Source of the DNA: Bacillus sp. SLBN-46
GTDB lineage: Bacteria; Bacillota; Bacilli; Bacillales; Cytobacillaceae
Assembly (NCBI RefSeq): GCF_031453555.1
Contig: NZ_JAVIZM010000001.1
Coordinates: 2,177,001-2,241,000, forward strand
Length of the DNA: 64,000 nucleotides
Direction: 5' to 3'
In this document: piece after piece, positions 46,084-54,349 of the stretch
Layout of the letters: every line of letters starts with the position of its first letter
Numbering within the stretch: position 1 is the first letter of the stretch
Notes under the pieces: model-generated
Told to the model about the DNA's origin: nothing
The model's database searches: none
What the model saw: only the letters and a program-made list of their open reading frames with translations
Position numbers and translations under genes: made by a program

Positions 46084-46782
46084 TTAAATTAAATGAATTT
46101 CTTCCATTAGTATTTCTATGTCAACAATCATATTGCCTTCTTCATCTACTTCGATTAGTTCATCCTTCTTCATCTTAGTGAGTGTTCGGCTGATAGTTTC
46201 CCGTGTGGTACCAATCATGTTGGCCAAGTCCTTATTGGTGAATTCTGATTTTAATAGAATGGTTCCATCACCTTTTTCTTGACCGTGCTTTTGTGCAAGA
46301 CGAATGATCAGCTTGATAATCTGTTCATACGTATTATTCAAAATTTGCTCTTCTAATCGGTTTTGTAAATCTACAATTTTTTCACCAAGTACCTTAAACA
46401 CTTTAATACATAGTTCAGGGTTTTCTATAAGCACAGATTCAAATTTTGATATGGGAACAGCAATTAGTGTTGTTGGTTCGATTACTTCAGCATAAGCTGG
46501 GTAATCTCCTTTTCTAAAAAAACCAACATGAGGAAACATTTCTCCTTTTTTTGCTATGGCTACAATTTGTTCTTTCCCATTAATATCACTTTTGTAAATT
46601 TTTATTTTGCCATCATAAATAAAATAAACATTTTCAAGCGGGTCACCTTGAAGGAACACATGGCTCTGTTTTTTCCAATCTCGGGCAATAGCGATGTCAG
46701 TTATTTTTGTTAATTCCAGATCATTTAATTCTCGAAAAAGCGAGAATTCCGAAAGAACTTTCTTAATTGTTTCTATTTTCAT
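46084..46782 (-). CDS. Crp/Fnr family transcriptional regulator, paralogue 1
   Basis: The 232-residue protein has a cyclic-nucleotide-type beta-roll (VYFIYDGKIKIYKSDINGKE; GEMFPHVGFFRKG), a dimer helix and a C-terminal helix-turn-helix with NKDLANMIGTTRETISRTL. The E-x2-S-R recognition helix (RETISRT) fits TGTGA/TCACA half-sites. It has a single cysteine (in ELCIK), so no iron-sulfur cluster like B. subtilis Fnr is expected; sensing may be of NO or another ligand by other means. It is clearly related to the regulator at 58404-59096. It probably controls hcp, but this is inference. Confidence 0.88.
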   Translation of the reverse strand: MKIETIKKVLSEFSLFRELNDLELTKITDIAIARDWKKQSHVFLQGDPLENVYFIYDGKIKIYKSDINGKEQIVAIAKKGEMFPHVGFFRKGDYPAYAEVIEPTTLIAVPISKFESVLIENPELCIKVFKVLGEKIVDLQNRLEEQILNNTYEQIIKLIIRLAQKHGQEKGDGTILLKSEFTNKDLANMIGTTRETISRTLTKMKKDELIEVDEEGNMIVDIEILMEEIHLI

Positions 46783-46854
46783 TCCATCACCTACAAATTT
46801 ATTTCAGTTATCTTCTATTGTAACAAAAATTCCATCAATAGTTTATTTTTATGA

Positions 46855-46881
46855 TATACTTTTTTTACGAACGTTCATTCG
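46855..46881 (+). promoter_or_regulatory. Extended -10 promoter with LexA-like operator before mrfA
   Basis: TGATATACT gives a TGn-extended -10 at 46855-46860. CGAACGTTCATTCG at 46868-46881 matches the Bacillus LexA consensus CGAAC-N4-GTTCG at nine of ten defined positions and covers the expected transcription start, where a repressor would block initiation. Confidence 0.5.
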
Positions 46882-46913
46882 CTGAAATAGAAGTAAGTAA
46901 CGAGGTGAAGAGC

Positions 46914-49217
46914 ATGTATGGAAAGAAAAGCCTGCAAGAAATGTTAATAGAATTGAAATTAAATGAAGATTTTAAAGAAAATATTGTTACTTGGCATACG
47001 ATCCCTGAAAAACCAGCACAATCTGTTTCACTCCCAGATGAGCTGAACCCGGTGTTGAAACAATCATTAAAAACAAAGGGAATAGAGCAACTATATACCC
47101 ATCAAAAATCAGCCTATGAGAAAACTATGGGTGGGAAAAGTATCGTTGCTGTTACACCGACGGCTTCAGGGAAAACCCTTTGCTATAACCTTCCAGTTCT
47201 CCAATCGATTCTACAGAATCCTAATTCGAGAGCATTGTATTTATTCCCTACTAAAGCACTCGCTCAGGACCAAAAAAGTGAAATAAATGAAATTATTCAT
47301 GCAGCAGGGGTAAATATTAATAGTTATACGTATGATGGCGATACACCTGCTAATATTCGCCAAAGGGTAAGGCAGGCAGGACATGTAGTGATTACAAATC
47401 CTGATATGCTTCACTCAGCGATCCTCCCGCATCACACAAAATGGGTGTCTCTTTTTGAAAACCTAAAATTCATTGTTGTTGATGAACTCCATACGTATCG
47501 AGGAGTGTTTGGAAGTCATGTTGCCAATGTAATTAGAAGATTGAAGAGAATTTGTCGTTACTACGGAAGCAACCCAGTTTTTATTTGTACATCTGCAACC
47601 ATTGCAAACCCATTAGAACTTGCGGAGAAATTAACAGAAGAAAAAATGTGTCTTATTGATAATAACGGTGCACCAAGTGGTAGAAAGCATTTTCTCTTTT
47701 ATAATCCCCCCATTGTAAACAAGCCGTTAAATATTAGAAGAAGTGCAACTCTAGAAGTGCGAAAAATAGCGGGAGAATTGTTGAAAAATAAAATTCAAAC
47801 GATTATTTTTGCGAGAAGTAGAGTAAGAGTTGAGATCATCCTGACATATTTGCAGGAGTTGGTAAAGAATCAGTTAGGGGACAAGTCCATAATGGGCTAT
47901 CGAGGAGGATATCTTCCAACAGAAAGAAGAAAAATTGAGAAGGGGCTGCGCTCAGGAGAGATATATGGTGTTGTCAGCACAAATGCACTTGAATTAGGAG
48001 TTGATATTGGCCAACTCCAAGTCTGCATTATGACAGGTTATCCAGGAACTATTTCCAGCGCTTGGCAGCAGGCAGGAAGGGCAGGAAGGCGTCATGGAGA
48101 GGCTCTTGTTATTATGGTAGCGAGTTCAAGCCCACTTGATCAATATATCATTCAAAACCCTGCATACTTTTTGGAAAAGAGCCCAGAGACAGCTAGGATA
48201 AATCCTGATAACCTGATTATCTTGATTGACCATATGAAATGCGCTGCCTACGAGCTGCCATTTAAAGCAGGAGAACAGTTTGGTACTGTTGGGACGGAAG
48301 AACTATTGGAGTATTTAACAGAGGAAAGAGTTCTATATCAGAATGGGGATAAATGGTTCTGGATGAATGATTCATTCCCTGCACATAATATTAGTTTGCG
48401 ATCGGCATCTCAAGAGAATGTGATAATTGTTGATCAATCGGATGTCGCAAATGTGAAAGTAATTGGAGAAATGGACCGTTTCTCGGCCATGACACTCCTA
48501 CATGATGAGGCCATCTATCTGCATCAAGGTAACCAATACCAAGTGGAAAAATTGGATTGGGAAGAAAAGAAGGCGTTCGTGAGGGAAGTGGACGTAGACT
48601 ATTTTACTGATGCTAATTTAGCCGTTCAATTAAAAGTATTAGAAGTCGACAAACTTCTACCATTACAGGAGGCAGAAATAGGTTTTGGTGATGTAAGTGT
48701 AAGGGCTATGGCAACAATCTTTAAAAAAATAAAATTTGAAACACACGAAAATATCGGGTCCGGCCCCATCCATCTTCCAGAAGAGGAGCTTCATACGAAT
48801 GCGGCTTGGATATCACTAAATAGATCACTTGGTGAAATGGGGCATGAGAGGCTTGAACAAGGTCTGATTGGTACTGCACATGCACTGAGGTCTATCGCTC
48901 CTCTGTTTGTAATGGCTGACCCACAAGACATCCATGTGATACCACAAGTAAAAGCGGATCATAATGAAAAGCCAACCATATTTTTCTATGATCGTTATCC
49001 CGGTGGAATTGGCTTAAGTGAAAAATTATATACTGGCATGTCAAAGGTGTTCATAGAAACAAAAAACATGATTAATCGGTGTCAATGTGAATCAGGATGT
49101 CCATCATGTATTGGAACAGATACAGTAAGTGAGACAGCTAAAAAGGATGCCTTAAACATTCTTGAAGCATTCCTTCGTGTTTCGGAAATAGACAAGGATG
49201 TGGAGTCATGTCTTTAA
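46914..49217 (+). CDS. mrfA: DEXH-box helicase MrfA (YprA), mitomycin C repair
   Basis: MrfA is an ATP-dependent DNA helicase that, with MrfB, repairs mitomycin C adducts in B. subtilis. The 767-residue protein has Walker A TPTASGKT, DELH in VVDELHTYRGVFGSH, the helicase motif VI QQAGRAGRRHGEAL and a C-terminal four-cysteine segment CQCESGCPSCIG. CGAGGTGAAG supports ATG 46914; longer starts run into the promoter. mrfB overlaps its end by ten bases. Confidence 0.94.
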   Translation: MYGKKSLQEMLIELKLNEDFKENIVTWHTIPEKPAQSVSLPDELNPVLKQSLKTKGIEQLYTHQKSAYEKTMGGKSIVAVTPTASGKTLCYNLPVLQSILQNPNSRALYLFPTKALAQDQKSEINEIIHAAGVNINSYTYDGDTPANIRQRVRQAGHVVITNPDMLHSAILPHHTKWVSLFENLKFIVVDELHTYRGVFGSHVANVIRRLKRICRYYGSNPVFICTSATIANPLELAEKLTEEKMCLIDNNGAPSGRKHFLFYNPPIVNKPLNIRRSATLEVRKIAGELLKNKIQTIIFARSRVRVEIILTYLQELVKNQLGDKSIMGYRGGYLPTERRKIEKGLRSGEIYGVVSTNALELGVDIGQLQVCIMTGYPGTISSAWQQAGRAGRRHGEALVIMVASSSPLDQYIIQNPAYFLEKSPETARINPDNLIILIDHMKCAAYELPFKAGEQFGTVGTEELLEYLTEERVLYQNGDKWFWMNDSFPAHNISLRSASQENVIIVDQSDVANVKVIGEMDRFSAMTLLHDEAIYLHQGNQYQVEKLDWEEKKAFVREVDVDYFTDANLAVQLKVLEVDKLLPLQEAEIGFGDVSVRAMATIFKKIKFETHENIGSGPIHLPEEELHTNAAWISLNRSLGEMGHERLEQGLIGTAHALRSIAPLFVMADPQDIHVIPQVKADHNEKPTIFFYDRYPGGIGLSEKLYTGMSKVFIETKNMINRCQCESGCPSCIGTDTVSETAKKDALNILEAFLRVSEIDKDVESCL

Positions 49218-50476
49218 AAAACAAGTTGAATCGGCTAAAACCTCATTTATCAGCAGGAGTAACAGGAGAGGTTAAAAAACCTCTTCCAACGGAGATTCCG
49301 ATCAAAGAAGTTCCTTACAGGGAACGATGGGAGCAAGTAGGTGTTTTTCCGTATTTTATGGATCAGGATTACTGTTTAATTAGAGAAGTGAAATATCCAC
49401 TTTCCCAGAAGCATGGACACTACTGTTTTCGTGATTTTCTTACCGCTGTTGATGTATGGAATAAACAGTCCATTAATCATCCCTTGTCAGCACAAGGACA
49501 TCACGCGGAGGAATTATTCTTTTTTGACACAGAGACAACAGGTCTTGGTGGTGGAGTGGGGAATACAATCTTTTTGCTTGGATATGCTAGTTTTTCTGGA
49601 GAAGAGCTGATTCTGAGGCAACATATTCTTCCCCATCCGGGAGCGGAGGTTCCTTTATACCAAAGCTTTTTGGAAAACGTCAATTATAGAACGTTAGTTA
49701 CCTATAATGGAAAATCGTTTGATTGGCCACAGGTGAAAACAAGACACATGCTTGTGAGAGAGCATGTACCTAAGCTACCGAAATTTGGACATTTTGATTT
49801 ATTCCATGCTGCAAGAAGGTTATGGAAACACAAATTGGAGCGCTTAAAATTGTCAATAGTCGAAAAAGAGGTATTGGGTGTTGAAAGAGTAGATGATATT
49901 CCAGGGTTTTTAGCGCCGATGATTTATTTTGATTTTATTGAAAGTAATCAACCTGATGGGATGCTTGGTATATTAAAACATAATGAAGTGGACATTCTTT
50001 CACTCGTTACATTGTATACACATTTAACCTTTCAATTATGTGGAATCGATAAAAATCAGACGAGGGCTGAGTCATATGAGGTGGGTCGTTGGTTTTCCAA
50101 CCTAGGAGAGAAGCAAGAAGCTGAAAAAGTGTTGACCAAGCTTACTACAGAGAGAGATGTTACATCCTTTCAAGCAAAGCTTACTCTTGCGTACCAATCG
50201 AAAAAAGAACGTAATTGGGAGCAAGCTCGGTTATTGTTCGAGGATGTTGTCGAATCTGGTGTGGAAGAGATGATGTTAATAGCTTGTGTAGAGTTAGCGA
50301 AAATTTTTGAACATAGACATAAAGAGTACCGACGTGCAATTGAATATTGCCAAAAAGCGATATACCTACGAAATCAATCGGAAAATCTAAAGTCTTTGAA
50401 GGGTCAAATATCCTTGGAGCAGCTTGAAAACAGGTTTAAACGTTTAGAACGAAAATTTGCGAAATTTCCCAGGTAA
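49208..50476 (+). CDS. mrfB: Exonuclease MrfB (YprB), partner of MrfA
   Basis: MrfB is an RNase H-like DEDD exonuclease. The 422-residue protein has FFDTETTGLGGG (first DxE) and later HNEVDILSL, consistent with the DEDDh-type fold, and a C-terminal helical repeat region resembling TPRs (YRRAIEYCQKAIYLRNQSEN). It overlaps mrfA, so the pair is co-translated. In B. subtilis both are needed for mitomycin C tolerance. Confidence 0.92.
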   Translation: MSLKNKLNRLKPHLSAGVTGEVKKPLPTEIPIKEVPYRERWEQVGVFPYFMDQDYCLIREVKYPLSQKHGHYCFRDFLTAVDVWNKQSINHPLSAQGHHAEELFFFDTETTGLGGGVGNTIFLLGYASFSGEELILRQHILPHPGAEVPLYQSFLENVNYRTLVTYNGKSFDWPQVKTRHMLVREHVPKLPKFGHFDLFHAARRLWKHKLERLKLSIVEKEVLGVERVDDIPGFLAPMIYFDFIESNQPDGMLGILKHNEVDILSLVTLYTHLTFQLCGIDKNQTRAESYEVGRWFSNLGEKQEAEKVLTKLTTERDVTSFQAKLTLAYQSKKERNWEQARLLFEDVVESGVEEMMLIACVELAKIFEHRHKEYRRAIEYCQKAIYLRNQSENLKSLKGQISLEQLENRFKRLERKFAKFPR

Positions 50477-50646
50477 GCGCAAAATTCGTCAAAATTATTA
50501 GTTAAATGGTTATTTTTGACATGGTTCGATTAATTGCCACAAATTCTTAACAATTAATTATAAAAAATCAGCAATTCCATATTGTTTATTGTAGTTGAAA
50601 AAGGTAAAATGTGAAATTGAATTGAGAAAAAAAACGACTATAAACT

Positions 50647-50757
50647 ATGGAGCTGGTAATATTGTATAAAGCAATTTTATTCTTATTTTTTATTGTCGTA
50701 TGTTTGACTGCTGTTGTTTTTACAAGCTTGAAAGATAGCTTTTATTCGATGTTATAG
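50647..50757 (+). CDS. Possible small single-helix membrane protein
   Basis: A short frame of 36 residues (or 31 from TTG 50662) encodes YKAILFLFFIVVCLTAVVFT, a single membrane helix, followed by a short polar tail SLKDSFYSML. GGAG at 50649 is nine bases before the TTG. It is the only frame in the 430-base gap between mrfB and cotD that looks coding; conservation is untested. Confidence 0.4.
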   Translation: MELVILYKAILFLFFIVVCLTAVVFTSLKDSFYSML

Positions 50758-50839
50758 ATTGCTTGTCCAATTAAACATTAATAAACAATTAGACTTCTTT
50801 GGATTCTCTGATTTGTAAAAAATAGGTGTTTTCCTTAGT

Positions 50840-50867
50840 ACAAGAGTAACTCCTTCAACATAGGCTG
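50840..50867 (+). promoter_or_regulatory. Candidate sigma-K promoter of the cotD-like gene
   Basis: AC at 50840, 17 bases, then CATAGGCTG at 50859 resembles the late mother-cell consensus AC-N16/17-CATANNNTA with one mismatch. The start codon lies 38 bases downstream. Confidence 0.4.
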
Positions 50868-50904
50868 TTAATGTAAACAGATTATTTGAAGGGAGAGCAT
50901 TATA

Positions 50905-51330
50905 ATGTATTTAGGAACTAATTTTATGCCGCCAGTCATTCATCCGACACAACAAATTGTGAACCACACATTTTCAACAACGGTGGTGCCACATATTCAT
51001 CCAGTACACACTACAACTGTAAATCACCATATGTACCAACATAAACACTTCTGCCCACAAACAGCGTCATGTTGCGAAGAGGAATGTAATCAGCATATTA
51101 ACTGCTGTAACCCATGTGCACCAGGTGTTATGCCAGCTGCAATGCCTGCTCCGAATGCCGTGCCAGGTATGGGAATGGGAGCCCCAGGTTTTGCGCCAGG
51201 AGGCCCAGGCTTTGGACCAGGAGGCCCTGGTTTTGGACCAGGAGGTCCAGGTTTTGCGCCAGGAGGCCCGGGCTTTGGACCAGGTGCCCCAGGCTTTGCC
51301 CCAGGACCATTCATGGGACCTCGTCCTTAA
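50905..51330 (+). CDS. cotD: CotD-like inner spore coat protein with Gly-Pro-Gly-Phe repeats
   Basis: The first 60 or so residues (PPVIHPTQQIVNHTFSTTVV, then HIHPVHTTTVNHHMYQHKHF) match B. subtilis CotD, an inner coat protein rich in histidine. A cysteine patch CCEEECNQHINCCNPC follows. The remainder is a repeat of heptads of the form GPGFGPG/GPGFAPG, absent from the 75-residue B. subtilis protein, bringing the length to 141. GAAGGGAGAGC lies before the ATG. Repeat tails of this kind resemble surface or cross-linked coat proteins; role inferred. Confidence 0.82.
   Translation: MYLGTNFMPPVIHPTQQIVNHTFSTTVVPHIHPVHTTTVNHHMYQHKHFCPQTASCCEEECNQHINCCNPCAPGVMPAAMPAPNAVPGMGMGAPGFAPGGPGFGPGGPGFGPGGPGFAPGGPGFGPGAPGFAPGPFMGPRP
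51181..51306 (+). repeat. Tandem 21-base repeats encoding Gly-Pro-Gly-Phe heptads
   Basis: Units such as GGAGGCCCAGGCTTTGGACC recur five to six times with few changes, each coding seven residues (GPGF[A/G]PG). The low divergence of units suggests recent slippage or recombination. Confidence 0.85.
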
Positions 51331-51347
51331 GGAGAATGTTTCAATTG

Positions 51348-51371
51348 CAAGGGCTTCTAGCCCTTGTTTTT
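51348..51371 (+). terminator. Terminator after the cotD-like gene
   Basis: CAAGGGC pairs with GCCCTTG across TTCTA, followed by TTTTTATTTTG. Confidence 0.88.
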
Positions 51372-51454
51372 ATTTTGTTTACATTATTGTATGCTTGCTT
51401 TATAAAAATGTTTGTCCTATTTAAAAAAATTTTTATATAAAGGAGAACATTTCT

Positions 51455-52015
51455 TTGATTAAAGTGCTTGCGATTTCAGGATATAAACCATTTGAATTAG
51501 GAATTTTTAAGAAGGATCACCCATCTGTCCAATATATTAAAGCGGCTTTTAAGAAGGCTTTAATACCAATTGTGGAACAAGGATTAGAATGGGTATTAAT
51601 TAGCGGACAATTGGGAGCTGAATTATGGGCAGCAGAAGTTTTGTTTGAATTACAAACGGATTATCCTGAGCTTAAACTGGCAGTCATTACCCCTTTCCTT
51701 GACCAGCAAGCATCCTGGAACGAAAATAACAAAGAATGGTACGAATCCGTTCTTTCTAGAGCGGATTTTATTGATTCTGTAACAAAAAAGGGATATGAAA
51801 AACCATGGCAATTTAGATTAAAAAATCAATTTTTTATTGAAAAGAGCGACGGTATTCTCCTGTTTTTTGATCTGGAAAAAGAGGGAAGCCCTAAATACCT
51901 ATATGATATGGCTATACAATTTCAAAAAAATCACGAGTACCCTGTAGAGTTAATTACGTTTTACGATTTACAAACGATTGTCGAAGAAGAACAATTAAAA
52001 CAAATGGATTATTAG
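51455..52015 (+). CDS. ypsA: YpsA, SLOG-family protein
   Basis: The 186-residue protein begins with [12 protein letters not shown] and has [20 protein letters not shown], the phosphate/nucleotide-binding pattern of the SLOG superfamily. In B. subtilis YpsA affects cell division and is encoded next to gpsB, as here. Start is TTG 51455, eight bases after AAGGAGAAC. Confidence 0.88.
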   Translation: MIKVLAISGYKPFELGIFKKDHPSVQYIKAAFKKALIPIVEQGLEWVLISGQLGAELWAAEVLFELQTDYPELKLAVITPFLDQQASWNENNKEWYESVLSRADFIDSVTKKGYEKPWQFRLKNQFFIEKSDGILLFFDLEKEGSPKYLYDMAIQFQKNHEYPVELITFYDLQTIVEEEQLKQMDY

Positions 52016-52153
52016 GGTATGTTTAGTACTCTTAATGCATATTTTTATAATGATTTATAAATCATTCATTTCTCAAAACAAAAGAAAATTGACAAAAGCA
52101 CATATTTTTGAAAAAATAATAGGTAACGATTGGCGAATACTGAGGTGATTTTA

Positions 52154-52456
52154 ATGCTTTCCGATAAAGTTAAGTTAACGGCTAAGGATATTTTAGAAAA
52201 AGAGTTCAAGACTGGTGTACGTGGTTATAAACAAGAAGACGTTGATAAATTTTTAGATTTAATAATTAAGGATTATGAAACTTTTCATCAGGAAATCGAG
52301 GATTTACAGCAAGAAAATCTTAGACTTCGTAAACAAGTAGAAGATAGTTCGAAAAGACAGCCAGTGGCACAACCTGCTGGAACGACCAACTTTGATATTT
52401 TAAAGCGATTATCTAACTTAGAAAAACATGTTTTTGGCAATAAACTCTACGATTAA
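52154..52456 (+). CDS. gpsB: Cell division protein GpsB
   Basis: GpsB is a DivIVA-like adaptor that shuttles PBP1 between septum and side wall. The N-terminal domain has [21 protein letters not shown] followed by a coiled coil [15 protein letters not shown] (quoted in part), and the C-terminal [16 protein letters not shown] trimer segment. GAGGTGA supports ATG 52154 (100 residues). ponA, encoding its partner, lies about 12 kb upstream. Confidence 0.92.
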   Translation: MLSDKVKLTAKDILEKEFKTGVRGYKQEDVDKFLDLIIKDYETFHQEIEDLQQENLRLRKQVEDSSKRQPVAQPAGTTNFDILKRLSNLEKHVFGNKLYD

Positions 52457-52488
52457 CAGATTGTACAGTCATTTCCTAATAATAACCA

Positions 52489-52517
52489 TTGAATAAACAG
52501 CATGAATTACATATAAT
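52489..52517 (+). promoter_or_regulatory. Sigma-A promoter of rnpB
   Basis: TTGAAT and a perfect TATAAT are separated by exactly 17 bases. The expected start is at about 52524, at the 5' end of the RNase P RNA. Confidence 0.85.
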
Positions 52518-52524
52518 AATAAAT

Positions 52525-52947
52525 GTCTTCATTAATGACGTTCGGGTAATCGCTGCAAGGAGCTTTGCAACTTGTAGAGGAAAGTCCATGCTCGCACGAG
52601 CTGCGATGCTCGTAGTGTTCGTGCCTAGTGAAATCATAAGCTAGGGCAGCTGGGTCTAGCATCCAGTTGACGGCCGGGAAAATACCTAAGTCCATTAGGA
52701 TATGGTATGAATACCTATAAAAGTGCCACAGTGACGTAGCCTTTCTAGAAATAGAAAGGGTGGAACGGGTAAACCCCACGAGCGAGAAACCCAAATTATG
52801 GTAGGGGCGCTTTCTCTGAGGAATTGAACGAGGAGAAGGACAGATTCTTTATGAATCTGTAGATAGATGATTACCACCTAAGTACGAGACTAACAGTCGC
52901 TTGCAGTACTATGGTACAGAACATGGCTTACAGAACGTTATTAATGG
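52525..52947 (+). ncRNA. rnpB: RNase P RNA, class B
   Basis: This catalytic RNA matures tRNA 5' ends. Conserved blocks match B. subtilis rnpB closely: GTAGAGGAAAGTCCATGCTC near the 5' side, GTGCCACAGTGACG and AACGGGTAAACCCC in the middle, and GAGCGAGAAACCCAAATT then ACAGAACATGGCTTACAGAA near the 3' end. The termini ATTAATGACGTTC and GAACGTTATTAAT pair to form the P1 stem, which sets the ends. Same position as in B. subtilis, between gpsB and ypsC. Confidence 0.96.
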
Positions 52948-52969
52948 GAAAGTATGCTGGATATAAACG

Positions 52970-52997
52970 GCTCTCCTGATAGGGGAGCTTTTTTATT
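52970..52997 (+). terminator. Terminator after rnpB
   Basis: GCTCTCC pairs with GGGGAGC (one T-G pair) over TGATA, followed by TTTTTTATT. Confidence 0.85.
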
Positions 52998-53111
52998 ATT
53001 TTACTAAGTAAGTTGCATTCGTTAAGTGTTTTTTGTCAATAATGATAGCAAATCATAGGTCAATTCTGTAAAGTTAACAATACATACATGTAATAAGTTA
53101 AGGGTGAAAAA

Positions 53112-54260
53112 ATGGAAAAATATCAATTAATCGCCACTGCGGCGATGGGGCTTGAAGCACTAGTTGCAAAAGAAGTTAGGTTATTAGGGTATGACTGTGA
53201 GGTTGAAAATGGAAAGGTAATCTACACTGGAGATGAATCTGCGATTGCACGCAGTAATTTATGGCTGAGAACAGCAGACCGAATAAAAATTAAGGTTGGA
53301 GAATTTAAGGCCTATACCTTTGATGAATTATTCGAGAAGACAAAAGCACTTCCGTGGGAAAAATTCCTTCCAGAGGATGCTGAATTTCCTGTAATCGGGA
53401 AATCAGTCAAATCAAAGCTATTTAGTGTTTCTGACTGCCAGGCAATTGTTAAAAAAGCTGTTGTCGAACGGCTGAAAAAACATTATAAGCGAAGTACCTG
53501 GTTTGAAGAGAATGGTGCTCTTTACCGTATTGAAGTTGCTTTGCTAAAGGATGTTGCTACCATAACGATTGATGCTAGTGGCCAGGGGCTTCATAAACGA
53601 GGATACCGTATTGATCAAGGGGAGGCTCCATTAAAGGAGACACTTGCAGCTGCCCTTGTTATGCTTACAAATTGGAAAGCTGACCGTCCGTTCATGGATC
53701 CATTTTGCGGCTCAGGAACGATTCCAATTGAAGCTGCCATGATTGGGCAAAATATAGCACCAGGCTTTAATAGAGAATTTGTTTCAGAAGGCTGGAATTG
53801 GATCCCTCAGAAGGTATGGGATGTGGCACGGAGTGAAGCGGAAGATTTGGCGAATTATGATCAGCCGTTAGATATTTTAGGTACAGATATTGATCACCGA
53901 ATGGTAAAAATCGCCCAAGAGAACGCATTTGAGGCTGGTTTTGGGGACCTCATTTCGTTTAAGCAAATGCAAGTAAGAGATATTTCAACACCGAAGGAAT
54001 ATGGTGTAATAGTTGGAAATCCTCCTTATGGTGAAAGACTAGGAGAGAAGAAGGCTGTTGAACAAATGTATAAGGAAATGGGTCAAGCATTCAGTAAGTT
54101 AGATACGTGGTCGATTTACATTTTGACTTCAAATGAAGAGTTTGAGCAATTTTACGGAAAACCAGCTACAAAGAAAAGAAAGCTTTTCAATGGTTTTATT
54201 AGAACAGACCTATATCAATACTGGGGAAAGCGTCCACCAAGACAAGAGGAATTGAAGTAA
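53112..54260 (+). CDS. ypsC: rRNA (guanine-N2) methyltransferase YpsC (RlmL/THUMP family)
   Basis: The 382-residue protein has an N-terminal THUMP RNA-binding domain and a C-terminal SAM methyltransferase with FMDPFCGSGTIPIEAAMIG and the amino-methylating NPPYGERLG motif. This layout is shared with E. coli RlmL's N-terminal half, which makes m2G2445 in 23S rRNA; the exact target here is inferred. GGGTGAAAAA precedes the ATG. Confidence 0.9.
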   Translation: MEKYQLIATAAMGLEALVAKEVRLLGYDCEVENGKVIYTGDESAIARSNLWLRTADRIKIKVGEFKAYTFDELFEKTKALPWEKFLPEDAEFPVIGKSVKSKLFSVSDCQAIVKKAVVERLKKHYKRSTWFEENGALYRIEVALLKDVATITIDASGQGLHKRGYRIDQGEAPLKETLAAALVMLTNWKADRPFMDPFCGSGTIPIEAAMIGQNIAPGFNREFVSEGWNWIPQKVWDVARSEAEDLANYDQPLDILGTDIDHRMVKIAQENAFEAGFGDLISFKQMQVRDISTPKEYGVIVGNPPYGERLGEKKAVEQMYKEMGQAFSKLDTWSIYILTSNEEFEQFYGKPATKKRKLFNGFIRTDLYQYWGKRPPRQEELK

Positions 54261-54306
54261 ATAGCTATTATTAAATAGTAAAAAGAAAAATAAGTTCTTT
54301 AGAACT

Positions 54307-54338
54307 AGGGTGTCTAATAGAGGCGCTCTTCTTTTTTT
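54307..54338 (+). terminator. Terminator-like hairpin between ypsC and ypvA
   Basis: AGGGTGTCT pairs with AGGCGCTCT through several G-T pairs around an AATAG loop, followed by TTCTTTTTTT. Confidence 0.7.
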
Positions 54339-54349
54339 GGAGGGATATT

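Noticed and set aside
46800..46860. Fnr box for the regulator at 46084-46782
   Set aside because: A TACAAT -10 is present on the minus strand, but no TGTGA/TCACA pair lies at the expected distance.
51090..51440. Repeat-rich frames overlapping cotD in other frames and on the minus strand
   Set aside because: They arise from the GC-rich 21-base repeats; only the frame from 50905 has a ribosome binding site and CotD similarity.
52507..52877. Minus-strand open frames of 60-95 codons
   Set aside because: They lie within rnpB, whose conserved RNA blocks explain the sequence.
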